Translations under genes and position numbers: made by a program
Part shown: positions 40,571 to 50,066 of the stretch, one piece after another
Layout: every line of letters begins with the position of its first letter
Position numbering within the stretch: the first letter of the stretch is position 1
Notes under the pieces: model-generated
What the model saw: only the letters and a program-made list of their open reading frames with translations
The model's database searches: none
Told to the model about the DNA's origin: nothing
Assembly (NCBI GenBank): GCA_910588565.1
Contig: CAJUPF010000004.1
Coordinates: 1 to 64,000, forward strand
Source: an uncultured Lachnospiraceae bacterium
GTDB taxonomy: Bacteria; Bacillota; Clostridia; Lachnospirales; Lachnospiraceae
DNA length: 64,000 nucleotides
Direction of reading: 5' to 3'

Positions 40571-41899
40571 TTATTTCTCCATATTGGCAAATTTCGTAAA
40601 CTGAGGCAGCCAAACGAGGTTGATCGTTCCAATCGGGCCGTTTCTCTGCTTGGCTATATTAATCTCAGCAATCCCTTTAATATCGGAATCTTTATTATAA
40701 TAATCATCCCTGTAAATAAACATAACCACATCGGCGTCCTGCTCAATTGCGCCGGATTCCCTGAGATCAGAAAGCATCGGCCTGTGTTCAGGGCGCTGTT
40801 CTACTGCACGGCTCAACTGAGACAGCACAATCACAGGCACATTCAGTTCCCTTGCAAGCCCTTTTAAGGATCTTGAGATATCTGAGATTTCCTGCTGTCT
40901 GGAATCATATCTGCCATTGCCGGACATCAGCTGCAGATAATCAATAATAATCAGTTTTAAATCATACTCCAGTTTAAATTTCCGGCATTTGCTTCTGAGT
41001 TCTGAAATGGAAATTCCTGGCGTATCGTCTATTAAAAGCCTGGAATTCCCAATTACTCCTGCGCCTTCGATCAGTTTTTCCCAATCGGAATCAGTTAAAT
41101 TGCCGGAGCGAAGTATTTGGGCGTCTACCCTGGATTCTAAGGCAAACAAACGGTTTACAAGCTGCTCCTTGGACATTTCCAGACTAAATATAGCTGTTGG
41201 AATCGATTCATGAAACGCGACATATTGTGCAATATTCAGTACAAATGCCGTTTTTCCCATAGAAGGACGCGCAGCGACCAGAATATAATCCGAAGGCTGC
41301 AGTCCTGCCATTTTATAATCCAAATCTACAAAACCAGTAGGAATTCCTGTCACATTTCCAAGAGATTTGGAAGTCTGTTCGATTTTCTCCAAAGCATTTA
41401 GCACAATTTCCTTAATCGGTGTAAATTCCCCGCCGCCTCGGTTCTGAAGAAGATTGAACACGTTTTTTTCCGTATCTGCCAGGATGTCTTCCAGATCTTT
41501 TTTTCCCAGATAACAGTCATTTCCGATTTCTTCCGTCACCTTGATCAGACGGCGCATCAGCGATTTATCTTTGACAATCTGCGCATAGGATTTGATATTG
41601 GCAGAAGTCTGTACCCCTGTAACCAAATCCTTTACAAATTCAAGGCTCGTGATTTCCGGCGGCACATTCATCGCCTTTAATTTATTCTGGAGGGTAATCA
41701 GATCAATGATTCCTCCAGCATTAAATAAATCCGCTATCGCAGAAAACAGCAGCCCATACTGCTGATGATAAAAATCTTCCGGTGAAAGCATTTCCAAAGC
41801 CGTCACAACCGCATCTTTATCCATGATCATTGATCCAATTACGGACTGTTCTGCCTCCAGGCTGTTTGGCATCATCCGCTTTATAATAGCTTCTTCCAT
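40571..41899 (-). CDS. dnaB: Replicative DNA helicase
   Basis: Hexameric 5'-3' helicase at the replication fork (called DnaC in B. subtilis). The 442-residue product has the N-terminal all-alpha domain beginning PNSLEAEQSVIGSMI and the RecA-like domain with Walker A ARPSMGKTAF (about residues 205-215), LIIIDYLQLMSG (Walker B) and QLSRAVEQRPEHRP. The ATG at 41899 is nine bases after AAAGGTG; an earlier in-frame GTG at 41911 is the alternative. It follows rplI and a GdpP-like gene, a common Firmicute order. Confidence 0.96.
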   Translation of the reverse strand: MEEAIIKRMMPNSLEAEQSVIGSMIMDKDAVVTALEMLSPEDFYHQQYGLLFSAIADLFNAGGIIDLITLQNKLKAMNVPPEITSLEFVKDLVTGVQTSANIKSYAQIVKDKSLMRRLIKVTEEIGNDCYLGKKDLEDILADTEKNVFNLLQNRGGGEFTPIKEIVLNALEKIEQTSKSLGNVTGIPTGFVDLDYKMAGLQPSDYILVAARPSMGKTAFVLNIAQYVAFHESIPTAIFSLEMSKEQLVNRLFALESRVDAQILRSGNLTDSDWEKLIEGAGVIGNSRLLIDDTPGISISELRSKCRKFKLEYDLKLIIIDYLQLMSGNGRYDSRQQEISDISRSLKGLARELNVPVIVLSQLSRAVEQRPEHRPMLSDLRESGAIEQDADVVMFIYRDDYYNKDSDIKGIAEINIAKQRNGPIGTINLVWLPQFTKFANMEK

Positions 41900-41934
41900 G
41901 ACTTTATACACCTTTCATTGAACTGTTCCAGTGA

Positions 41935-42381
41935 TTATTCTTCGCTGACATGTACCCGGATCGTACCAGTTATCTTAGAATGCAGACGAATCGGTACCTC
42001 ATGCATTCCAAGGCTTTTGATCGGCTCCTCTAATATCATTTTTTTCTTATCCAAATCCAGATTCAGCTGATCTTTTGCCGCAGCTGAGATTTCTTTCGTG
42101 GAAACAGAGCCAAAAGTTTTGCCTCCTTTTCCTGTCTTGATCCTGACTTCGACTTTTAATCCTTCCAATTTGGCAGCGAGTTCTTTCGCAGCTTCAAAGT
42201 TTTCTTCCTCCACTTTTTCCTGATGCTTCTGTTTTAGTTTTAAATCATTCAGATTTTTATTATTGGCCTCCAACGCCAGTTTTTTTGAAAATAAAACATT
42301 TCTGGCATACGCGTCGCTGGTCGTTACAATTTCACCCTTCTTGCCCAATGCTTTTACATCTTCTAATAAAATTACTTTCAT
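41935..42381 (-). CDS. rplI: 50S ribosomal protein L9
   Basis: Large-subunit protein that binds 23S rRNA near L1 and limits frameshifting. The 148-residue product from MKVILLEDVKALGKKGE shows the N-terminal DVKALGKKGEIVTTSDAYARNVL, the long connecting helix, and the C-terminal GKGGKTFGSVSTKEI. An upstream frame extension lacks conservation and GGAGGAAT precedes this ATG. Its start overlaps the end of the GdpP-like gene by 4 bases. Confidence 0.96.
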   Translation of the reverse strand: MKVILLEDVKALGKKGEIVTTSDAYARNVLFSKKLALEANNKNLNDLKLKQKHQEKVEEENFEAAKELAAKLEGLKVEVRIKTGKGGKTFGSVSTKEISAAAKDQLNLDLDKKKMILEEPIKSLGMHEVPIRLHSKITGTIRVHVSEE

Positions 42382-44423
42382 ATCTCTATTCCTCCTTCTT
42401 CCAGCATCTGATCCAATGTATCCTGCAGACGGCGTTTTGCCTCTGAAAGTGTACAATTTAGCTGTGCGCCCGCTACGTTTAAATGACCGCCGCCGCCCAG
42501 CCGCTCCATAATAATCTGCACATTGATTTCATCAATCGATCTGGAACTGATAAAAATTTTATTCTGATATTCGGTCAATACGAACGAAGCTTTGATGCCG
42601 ATAATATTCAGCAGTTCGTCCGCCGCCTGCGCGCCTACAATCGTAGGGCTCTCCATCTTACTCGGACAGACAGAAATCGCAAAGGCGCCGCGGTAAACTT
42701 CCGCATGACGGACAACTTCCGCCCTTGCCTTATAAGCTCCCATATCGTTTCTTAATAGTTTGCGGGTTCTTGTCACTTCCGCGCCGCAGCGCCGCAGATA
42801 TGCCGCAGCCTCAAACGTCCGTACACCTGTTTTTGTCATAAAGTTATTGGTATCAATTAAAATTCCAGCATAAATACAATCTGCTTCACTGGGTTCTAAT
42901 TTAATATTTTCCGCAAAATACTGCAGCACCTCCGCAATCATTTCACAGGTAGAAGATGCGTACGGTTCGATATAAGATAAAATCGGGTTCTGAATCACTT
43001 CATTGCTCTGCCGGTGATGATCAAATACCACCACCGCATTGCCACGCTCTAATAGCTGCGGGCATTCCGTATAATTGGGACGGTTGGTATCCACAACCAT
43101 AATCAGTGTATTGCGTGTAATAATCTCCATCGCGCGTTCACTGTTGATAAACAAATCTTCCGGATATCCTTTTTCCGGCGTAAAACATTCCTTCAGAGGA
43201 CGCAGGGAAGATGTAACCTCATTTAACACAATCTGCGCTTTTTTATTCAGTACTTTTGCCGCACAGTAAACCCCTATCGCCGCGCCAAAAGAATCCGCGT
43301 CGCTGATGTTGTGACCCATAATAATGACATTTTCCCGGCTTTCCAGCGTCTCACGCAATGCGTGGGCTTTGATCCGCGCTTTGACACGGGTATTTTTCTC
43401 CACTGTCTGGGATTTGCCTCCATAATAGGCGATACGTTCCCCTTCCCGTATGACAGCCTGATCGCCGCCGCGTCCCAATGCCAGATCAATCGCCATTCTC
43501 GAATGCTCATAACTGCTTTTATACTCATCCCCGTCAATGCCGACGCCGATGCTTAACGTAACCGCCATCTCATTTCCTACTTTTACGTTTTTGACCTCTT
43601 CCATCAGGCTAAATTTATCTTCTTCCAGTTTCTGCAGATATTTGTATTTAAAAACTACAAAATATTTATCTTTTTCTGTTTTGCGGACCAGCGCGTCTAC
43701 TTTGGAAAAGTAATTATTTACCTTGCGGTCAATTAACGCAGATAACAGAGAACGTTTTACATCTTCAATACTGTTTAACGCCTCTTCGTAATTATCGATA
43801 TATACCAGGGCAGATACCAGTTTCTGATCCTGGTTTTCTTTGCGCGACTGGTTCAATTCCGTTTCATCAAACAGATACAGGGCAATCAGACACTGACCTT
43901 CTTCTTCGATTTCAATCAGACTGTTCTCATCTGTCATAATGTCAAAATAGATCCGGTTCATTTCCGCCCGGAAAATCCGCTCTTTCCATTCAATGCGGAC
44001 GTGGATTACTTCTTCTTCACTGGCAAGCTGTTCTTTGGTAATCGTGTGAAATATACTGAACACCGATTTGTGGTATTCTTTATTTTTGCCGGTAATTTCT
44101 GAAAACTTTTTGTTGATCCACAGTATTTTGCCATTTCTGTCCAAAAGAGCGTATGGAACCTCAAAATCATCCAGAAGACTCTTCTGCACAGTCGCATACT
44201 GTGTAGCAAAACTGATCAGTTCTTTCATCAGAATCGGCCTGTTCCGCATATAAGAAGTAAACACACATAAAAAATAAATCACCAGAAATCCTGTTACAAT
44301 GGTGCCGGCTCTTATACTGTCAAAATAAATCGGTATATTCAGGCAAAACAGAAGAGCGGTCAGATACATCGGCGAATTCAGATAGGATCTCAGCCTGCCC
44401 TTTAATTTCAAATTATGTTTCAT
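42378..44423 (-). CDS. gdpP: GdpP-like cyclic-di-AMP phosphodiesterase
   Basis: A 681-residue membrane-bound DHH/DHHA1 phosphodiesterase. Two N-terminal membrane helices (about residues 15-60) are followed by a degenerate PAS domain, a degenerate GGDEF domain (about 175-300) and the DHH catalytic domain (about 345-500): MGHNISDADSFGAAIG, VVDTNRP and VVFDHHRQ. The DHHA1 domain ends with GGGGHLNVAGAQL. It is expected to break down c-di-AMP, which controls potassium transport. In an operon with rplI and dnaB. Confidence 0.94.
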   Translation of the reverse strand: MKHNLKLKGRLRSYLNSPMYLTALLFCLNIPIYFDSIRAGTIVTGFLVIYFLCVFTSYMRNRPILMKELISFATQYATVQKSLLDDFEVPYALLDRNGKILWINKKFSEITGKNKEYHKSVFSIFHTITKEQLASEEEVIHVRIEWKERIFRAEMNRIYFDIMTDENSLIEIEEEGQCLIALYLFDETELNQSRKENQDQKLVSALVYIDNYEEALNSIEDVKRSLLSALIDRKVNNYFSKVDALVRKTEKDKYFVVFKYKYLQKLEEDKFSLMEEVKNVKVGNEMAVTLSIGVGIDGDEYKSSYEHSRMAIDLALGRGGDQAVIREGERIAYYGGKSQTVEKNTRVKARIKAHALRETLESRENVIIMGHNISDADSFGAAIGVYCAAKVLNKKAQIVLNEVTSSLRPLKECFTPEKGYPEDLFINSERAMEIITRNTLIMVVDTNRPNYTECPQLLERGNAVVVFDHHRQSNEVIQNPILSYIEPYASSTCEMIAEVLQYFAENIKLEPSEADCIYAGILIDTNNFMTKTGVRTFEAAAYLRRCGAEVTRTRKLLRNDMGAYKARAEVVRHAEVYRGAFAISVCPSKMESPTIVGAQAADELLNIIGIKASFVLTEYQNKIFISSRSIDEINVQIIMERLGGGGHLNVAGAQLNCTLSEAKRRLQDTLDQMLEEGGIEI

Positions 44424-44525
44424 ATCCCCTCCATATATGCACTGTCAGAGTGTATTTAAAAAATGCCATATAAAATCAGTCTTTATTATATCATTTTATG
44501 CTTCAGAGATAAAGAGCTTTATTTT

Positions 44526-46688
44526 TCATAAATGCAATACCCTCTCTTTGATTTCCTGCGTCCTGCCCTGATTCCAGAACTGAGTTCCGATATAGCCGCA
44601 GGTACGTCTGGCAACGCTCATCGTATTCTGATCCCGATTCCCACAGTTCGGGCATTCCCAGGCCAGTTTGCCATGTTTATCCATAATAACCTGAATCTCC
44701 CCATCGTATCCGCACAGACTGCAGTAATCACTTTTGGTATTCAATTCCGCATACATAATATGTTCATAGATATGCTGCATCACTGCAAGCACTGCCGGAA
44801 TATTTTCCTTCATATCCGGAACTTCCACATAGCTGATAGCTCCTCCCGGAGAAAGTTTCTGGAATTGCGCTTCAAACGTCAGCTTTTCAAAGGCATTGAT
44901 TTCTTCCGTTACATGTACATGGTAAGAATTCGTAATATAATTCTTATCTGTAACTCCTTTGATCATCCCAAATCTTTTCTGCAGGCTCCTCGCAAACTTA
45001 TACGTCGTCGATTCCAACGGCGTGCCATATACGGAAAAATCGATCTGCTCCTTTGCTTTCCACTTCGCGCAGGCATCATTCAGATGCTGCATTACTTCCA
45101 GCGCAAAAGGCGTAGCGGAAGGATCGGTGTGGGATTTGCCCGTCATATAGTACACACATTCACAAAGCCCCGCATAACCCAGAGATATCGTAGAATATCC
45201 ATTCATCAAAAGCCGGTCAATCGTTTCTCCTTTTTTCAAACGCGCCAACGCTCCATACTGCCATAAAATCGGCGCAATATCTGATTTGGTGCCCCTCAGG
45301 CGGTTATGCCTTGCCATCAGAGCCTGATAGCACAATTCCAGGCGTTCATCAAATATTTTCCAGAATTCATCAAAATCTCCCTGGGAGGAGCAGGCAATAT
45401 CCACCAGATTGATCGTACAGACTCCCTGATTAAATCTGCCATAAAATTTGAACTGATCGGATTCATCTTGATACACTGTCAAAAATGACCGGCATCCCAT
45501 ACAGGTATATACATTGCCTTGTTTGAGTTCTTTCATCACTTTTGCCGATATATAATCAGGTACCATGCGCTTTGCGGTACATTCCGCCGCAAGGCAGGTA
45601 ACATCCCAGTAAGGGCTGTTTTCTGTAATATTTTCTTCTTCCAGCACATATATTAGTTTTGGAAACGCCGGAGTGATATAAACACCTGCCTCATTTTTTA
45701 CGCCAAGGATTCTCTGGTTCAATACCGAACGGATTACCATAGCAAGATCGGATCTCTCTTGTCCTTCCGGCGCTTCACCTAAATATAAGAACAATGTAAT
45801 AAAAGGAGCCTGTCCATTGGTAGTCATCAGTGTCACGACCTGATACTGAATGGTCTGGACGCCCTTGTCAATATCTTTCTTCACACGTTCTTCAGCTACT
45901 CTGTTAATCTGTTCTTCTTCCAGAGGAAGTCCTGACGATTCAAATTCTTCCCTTACCTCTTTTCTGAATTTGCTTCTGGATGCCGCAACAAATTTAGAGA
46001 GATGATAAGCGCTGACTGACTGCCCGCCATACTGGCTGGACGCCACCTGCGCAATAATCTGGGAAGCCACAATACAGGCAACCGAGAAAGAATTGGGCCT
46101 GTCAATTTTAGTCTCGCTGATCACGGTTCCATTCTGCAGCATGTCATCCAGATTTACCAGACAGCAGTTATGGATATGCTGTGCAAAATAATCTGCGTCA
46201 TGAAAATGAATCAGACCTTTTTCATGTGCTTCCCAGACGGCTGGCGGCAAAAGAAACCGTCTTGTAATATCTTTGCTGACTTCTCCGGCCATATAATCTC
46301 TCTGGGTAGACGCCAGAAGAGGATTTTTATTGGAATTTTCCTGCTTGGCTTCTTCGTTCTGACTCTCTATTATGGTCATAATCTGGCTGTCCGTTGTATT
46401 GGACTGACGAACCAGCTGGCGGCGGTAACGATATGTAATATAAGTTCTTGCCACATGATACGCGCCTGCCTTCATAATCTCATCTTCTACTTCATCCTGG
46501 ATTTCCTCTACATTCATAGCACGGATAGACTGCCTGCAGATTTCTTCCACATTCTGTGCAATCGTGTGTATCTGTTCTGTCTTCAGACGATCTATAGGCT
46601 CTACTTCTTTATTTGCCTTACAGACAGCCGCAATTATCTTAGTAATGTCAAATTTTACTTCTTCACCGCTTCGTTTTATAATCTTCAA
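44526..46688 (-). CDS. nrdD: Anaerobic ribonucleoside-triphosphate reductase
   Basis: Glycyl-radical enzyme that makes deoxynucleotides without oxygen. The 720-residue product has an N-terminal ATP-cone (KRSGEEVKFDITKI, about residues 4-95), the large barrel with active-site cysteines, a C-terminal zinc site (CSLC and CPNC), and the glycyl-radical motif RTCGYIGTQFWNQGR near the end. It starts with TTG, seven bases after GGGGGT. The activase gene nrdG, often adjacent, is not next to it here. Single-gene unit. Confidence 0.95.
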   Translation of the reverse strand: MKIIKRSGEEVKFDITKIIAAVCKANKEVEPIDRLKTEQIHTIAQNVEEICRQSIRAMNVEEIQDEVEDEIMKAGAYHVARTYITYRYRRQLVRQSNTTDSQIMTIIESQNEEAKQENSNKNPLLASTQRDYMAGEVSKDITRRFLLPPAVWEAHEKGLIHFHDADYFAQHIHNCCLVNLDDMLQNGTVISETKIDRPNSFSVACIVASQIIAQVASSQYGGQSVSAYHLSKFVAASRSKFRKEVREEFESSGLPLEEEQINRVAEERVKKDIDKGVQTIQYQVVTLMTTNGQAPFITLFLYLGEAPEGQERSDLAMVIRSVLNQRILGVKNEAGVYITPAFPKLIYVLEEENITENSPYWDVTCLAAECTAKRMVPDYISAKVMKELKQGNVYTCMGCRSFLTVYQDESDQFKFYGRFNQGVCTINLVDIACSSQGDFDEFWKIFDERLELCYQALMARHNRLRGTKSDIAPILWQYGALARLKKGETIDRLLMNGYSTISLGYAGLCECVYYMTGKSHTDPSATPFALEVMQHLNDACAKWKAKEQIDFSVYGTPLESTTYKFARSLQKRFGMIKGVTDKNYITNSYHVHVTEEINAFEKLTFEAQFQKLSPGGAISYVEVPDMKENIPAVLAVMQHIYEHIMYAELNTKSDYCSLCGYDGEIQVIMDKHGKLAWECPNCGNRDQNTMSVARRTCGYIGTQFWNQGRTQEIKERVLHL

Positions 46689-46786
46689 TATAATACCCCC
46701 TGTCGCCTGCAGCGTATATGACCCATTGTATCATGGCAGAGTGGAAAATAGCAATCTTAATGTGAAAACTTTATAATACCATGAGT

Positions 46787-46796
46787 AACAGTTCAG
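46787..46796 (+). repeat. AACAGTTCAG intergenic repeat
   Basis: One exact copy of the dispersed decamer, between nrdD and the next gene. Further exact copies: 19831-19840, 23845-23854, 29419-29428, 31688-31697, 49989-49998, 54520-54529, and in inverse orientation 13905-13914. All lie between genes. Confidence 0.7.
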
Positions 46797-46811
46797 CCCA
46801 GATGTTGGTAC

Positions 46812-46856
46812 AAAAAAACCGATGGTCTTGACCGCAGTCAGTTTATACCATCGGTT
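46812..46856 (-). terminator. Terminator of the gene at 46895-47452
   Basis: AACCGATGGT (46817-46826) and ACCATCGGTT (46847-46856) form a perfect 10-bp stem; on the minus strand TTTTTTTG follows. Confidence 0.88.
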
Positions 46857-46894
46857 CCTTGATCTCAAGCCCGCCTGTAAGCAATATACAGCGG

Positions 46895-47452
46895 TTATCG
46901 GCTGCGGCTTTCCGCAACAGCATTACGGATATTGCTAAAAGAAGCTACAGCTCCCAGAGCAAAAGCGATGCCCAAATCTTTCACGAAAGCTGCCATAACC
47001 TCTGATTCCTCCAAAATTTCCGGCGTCATCCGAACCGCGTCAAAAAAAGTAAACGGAGCGGAAATTTCCATCCGGTATACATCATAAAATGCATAAGAAA
47101 GCCCCAGGTATTCTGCAAGCACAATAGACAGAGCAGACATAATGACAGAAATAAAGACGCCTTTTAACGAATTCTTCCTGCCGGAAAAAAGCTGATATCC
47201 GAAAGAAGACAGCACAACGGTAATCAGGCCGCAGATTCCGGCAATATATCCAAACTGATAGATAATAAAATACAAAACGCCGCCAATCAGGGAAAAGAGA
47301 AATGCTCCTACAATGCCCGCGATAACATTTTCCCGATTCTGGCTCTGCTGCGGGGCAGACTGATATGGGAATGCCTCTCCCTGCGAACCGGAGGCTTCCG
47401 GCTTTCCGTAAACAGTCTGCGTTTCATTTTGATTCGTTTCATGGTGTTCCAT
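46895..47452 (-). CDS. Multi-pass membrane protein of unknown function
   Basis: A 185-residue protein with a polar Gln/Ser/Asn-rich N-terminus of about 40 residues and three to four membrane helices (for example IVGAFLFSLIGGVLYFIIY and GICGLITVVLSSFGYQLF). Similar glutamine-rich plus membrane-helix proteins are common in Lachnospiraceae, but no named family is certain. The ATG at 47452 has AGGAGGGG eight bases upstream; an earlier in-frame start at 47479 has no RBS. It is transcribed alone and ends at a strong terminator. Confidence 0.7.
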   Translation of the reverse strand: MEHHETNQNETQTVYGKPEASGSQGEAFPYQSAPQQSQNRENVIAGIVGAFLFSLIGGVLYFIIYQFGYIAGICGLITVVLSSFGYQLFSGRKNSLKGVFISVIMSALSIVLAEYLGLSYAFYDVYRMEISAPFTFFDAVRMTPEILEESEVMAAFVKDLGIAFALGAVASFSNIRNAVAESRSR

Positions 47453-47652
47453 AAACAATACCCCTCCTAATTTCTTCAACTTTTTTATTTTCTTGTACTT
47501 CCTGCTTTATTATAAAAAAAATGTTAATTTTTGTCAATCCGTGTTCCTTAACCCACCAAGCGCCCGTTTGTCCAGAGTAGATATAAACAGTAACCCAGAA
47601 TTTCGTATAGCCGGGCTATTTTTATATTTATAAAATCAAACTACTATAATCT

Positions 47653-48204
47653 CTACAATGTCCGGTATTCTTTAATCGCCGTTTCATACAGATTATTCCC
47701 ATCCCTGTCAATTACCACAATAACAGGAAAATTCTCAACTTCCAGCTTCAGTATCGCCTCTGCACCCAGATCTTCATAGCATACCGTTTCAGATTTTACA
47801 ATACATTTCGATAAAAGCGCCCCTGCGCCTCCTACCGCTGCAAAATAAACGGCCTTGTTGCGCTTCATGGCGTCAATCACTTCTTTTGTACGCTTTCCTT
47901 TGCCTATCATTGCTTTTTCACCCAGATCAAGCAGCCTTGGGGCATATTTATCCATGCGGCTTGCTGTTGTAGGGCCCGCCGATCCGATTGCCCTGCCTTC
48001 TCTGGCGGGAGAGGGACCCATATAATAGATTGTGGCATCTTTGATCTCAATCGGGAGTTCTTCTCCCCGATCCAAAGCTTCTGTCATACGTTTATGCGCC
48101 GCATCCCTGGCAACATAAATTGTTCCGTTCAGATAGACATAATCCCCGCTTTTCAATTCTGCGGTTACTGCTTCTGTAATCGGTGTTGTAATATATTTAT
48201 CCAT
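47653..48204 (-). CDS. Class I fumarate hydratase, beta subunit
   Basis: C-terminal subunit (FumA-C/TtdB type) of the oxygen-sensitive iron-sulfur fumarase or related hydro-lyase. The 183-residue product has GDYVYLNGTIYVARDAAHKRM, YYMGPSPA, GPTTASRMD and GKGKRTKEV, all conserved in this subunit. It follows the alpha subunit by 28 bases on the same strand. Tartrate dehydratase is a close relative; with no tartrate genes nearby, fumarase is preferred. Confidence 0.9.
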   Translation of the reverse strand: MDKYITTPITEAVTAELKSGDYVYLNGTIYVARDAAHKRMTEALDRGEELPIEIKDATIYYMGPSPAREGRAIGSAGPTTASRMDKYAPRLLDLGEKAMIGKGKRTKEVIDAMKRNKAVYFAAVGGAGALLSKCIVKSETVCYEDLGAEAILKLEVENFPVIVVIDRDGNNLYETAIKEYRTL

Positions 48205-48232
48205 AACATCCTCCTGTAAACTTTCTTTTCTA

Positions 48233-49078
48233 TTACAAAGTTCTAACCGTATGCCGGTTTACATGACAGCAGATATTAACCGCTACCGGAAGACCCGCAA
48301 TATGTGTGGGATAGGTATTAATATTAACTCCCAGGGCAGTGCATGTGCCGCCAAGCCCACCAGGCCCGATTCCAAGCCCATTTATTTTTGCAAGCATTTC
48401 CTCTTCCAGATCACGCACATATGGAATAGAAGAGCGCTTATTCAGTTCTCTGGTCAACGCCTGTTTTGCCATAATTGCCGCTTTTTCAAAATCACCGCCA
48501 ATACCTACGCCAACTACCATAGGAGGACATGCATTTGGCCCGGCGTCAGAGACTGCTGTCAGAATTGCTTCTTTTACGCCTTCTATGCCGTCCGCCGGTT
48601 TCAGCATAAAAATCCGGCTCATATTTTCACTGCCAAATCCCTTTGGCGCAAAGGTAATCTTTACCTGAGCTCCGGGTACGATAGAGTAATGAATAACTGC
48701 AGGCGTATTATCTTTTGTGTTTTCCCGCAGAATCGGATCATTTACAACAGATTTGCGCAGATATCCTTCTGTATACCCCTGCCTTACGCCTTCATTGACA
48801 GCCTCTTCCAGATTTCCTCCTTCAAAATGGACATCCTGTCCAATTTCCATAAAGACTACCGCCATTCCGGTGTCCTGACAAATCGGAATGGTTTCGTTAT
48901 CCGCTATCTTCAAATTTTCCTGCAGCTGGTTTAATATCTTTTTTCCAAGCTCTGACTTCTCAGAATCTAAAGCAGTCTGAATTGCCTGCTTCATATCTTC
49001 TGAAAGATAATGGTTTGCTTCTATGCACATATCCCGAATTGTTTCTGTAATTACAGTAATGTCTATTGTGCGAATCAT
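48233..49078 (-). CDS. Class I fumarate hydratase, alpha subunit
   Basis: Catalytic [4Fe-4S] subunit (TtdA/FumA-N type) interconverting fumarate and malate. The 281-residue product shows PICQDTGMAVVFMEIG (first cluster Cys), GPNACPPMVVGVGIGG (second Cys) and a GPGGLGGTCTALGV segment with the third. RBS GGGAGGA. Together with the beta subunit it forms the complete enzyme of the partial reductive citric acid pathway in anaerobes. Confidence 0.92.
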   Translation of the reverse strand: MIRTIDITVITETIRDMCIEANHYLSEDMKQAIQTALDSEKSELGKKILNQLQENLKIADNETIPICQDTGMAVVFMEIGQDVHFEGGNLEEAVNEGVRQGYTEGYLRKSVVNDPILRENTKDNTPAVIHYSIVPGAQVKITFAPKGFGSENMSRIFMLKPADGIEGVKEAILTAVSDAGPNACPPMVVGVGIGGDFEKAAIMAKQALTRELNKRSSIPYVRDLEEEMLAKINGLGIGPGGLGGTCTALGVNINTYPTHIAGLPVAVNICCHVNRHTVRTL

Positions 49079-49104
49079 ATCTGCTTCCTCCCTTAATTTT
49101 TTAC

Positions 49105-49956
49105 TTATTTTTTGTAATTTTTGAATTTTTTCAAATGTTCTTTTAATTTTAACAGAGATTCGTCATAATCCGCCGATTTCATTCCTGGAAACGCTTTGAG
49201 CAGACGATCGTGGCCGTAAATTTTTGTCTCCAAAAGCTCCTTATAGCGGTTATTTAATAACTCATATTCGCCTTTTTTCTTTTCAAGGTTTTGCTGTACG
49301 GTTTCATGCAGTTTCTGGCGTCTGGTTTCCATAAGTTCTTTTCGTTCGATTGCATCAGAGACATTTTCATAAATATTCTCGCCGATTTCATTGGATATAT
49401 CTTTTAATTTATCTGCAATTTCACCCATAATCCGGAGCCGTTTGTTTAACTTTAGAATCGTACTTACGGTAACTATGCAGTCCACTGCAAACACACCCAG
49501 TATCATTGAAGAAAGCACAATTCCAAGTGTCTTTGGAATCATTTTGATAAATCCAAAAATCGCCGGATGCAGCGCCACCATTATAAACGTACAGGCAAGT
49601 CCCCAGAGAATGGAAAATTTCAAACAGATATACCCTTTTACATTAAAAGGCTTGTCTGAATAATCCCACCATTTGTTGTGAAAAGCTTTTTCTAAAATCC
49701 AGCCGGTAATATACTCCAGGACGGTAGTCAATAACACAGACCCTGTAAATAAAATCAAAAGGTTGTCCTTTAACGGTGTTAAAATTCCCACTACAATCAA
49801 AACCCCAAACCCATAAACAGGACAACAGGGACCATTTAAAAAACCTCTGTTTACAAATTTTCCAATATCCAGGGCAGCATACGCCACTTCAGTACACCAG
49901 CCCAAAAAGGCATAAATCAAAAAAATCCAGATTATCTCATATAATGTCTGCGGCAT
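49105..49956 (-). CDS. CmpB-type putative ABC transporter permease
   Basis: A 283-residue membrane protein of the CmpB (PF06541) family. The N-terminal half carries about six helices, beginning with IIWIFLIYAFLGWCTEVAYAA and the conserved NRGFLNGPCCPVYGFG; the C-terminal part (about residues 175-283) is charged and helical, with coiled-coil character. No ATPase gene is nearby, so the transporter label is a family name only. The ATG at 49956 has AGGAG; the frame runs further to 50040 without an RBS. Confidence 0.82.
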   Translation of the reverse strand: MPQTLYEIIWIFLIYAFLGWCTEVAYAALDIGKFVNRGFLNGPCCPVYGFGVLIVVGILTPLKDNLLILFTGSVLLTTVLEYITGWILEKAFHNKWWDYSDKPFNVKGYICLKFSILWGLACTFIMVALHPAIFGFIKMIPKTLGIVLSSMILGVFAVDCIVTVSTILKLNKRLRIMGEIADKLKDISNEIGENIYENVSDAIERKELMETRRQKLHETVQQNLEKKKGEYELLNNRYKELLETKIYGHDRLLKAFPGMKSADYDESLLKLKEHLKKFKNYKK

Positions 49957-50028
49957 AATTTTCTCCTGTGTACAATATTTTATATCATAACAGTTCAGAT
50001 ACTTCCATTGATTCTGATTGAACCTATA

Positions 50029-50052
50029 AGAGGGCTGCATAAACAGCCCTCT
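50029..50052 (-). terminator. Hairpin at the end of gyrA
   Basis: AGAGGGCTG (50029-50037) with CAGCCCTCT (50044-50052), a perfect 9-bp stem 15 bases after the gyrA stop codon. The longer T-run is on the plus strand, so its direction is unclear. Confidence 0.6.
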
Positions 50053-50066
50053 TTTTATGTGGAAGA

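Noticed and set aside
44532..45266. Plus-strand open frame within nrdD
   Set aside because: Antisense to a conserved enzyme; the translation shows no family features.
48251..48934. Plus-strand open frame within the fumarase alpha gene
   Set aside because: Antisense shadow of a conserved gene; His/Arg/Phe-rich translation typical of such frames.
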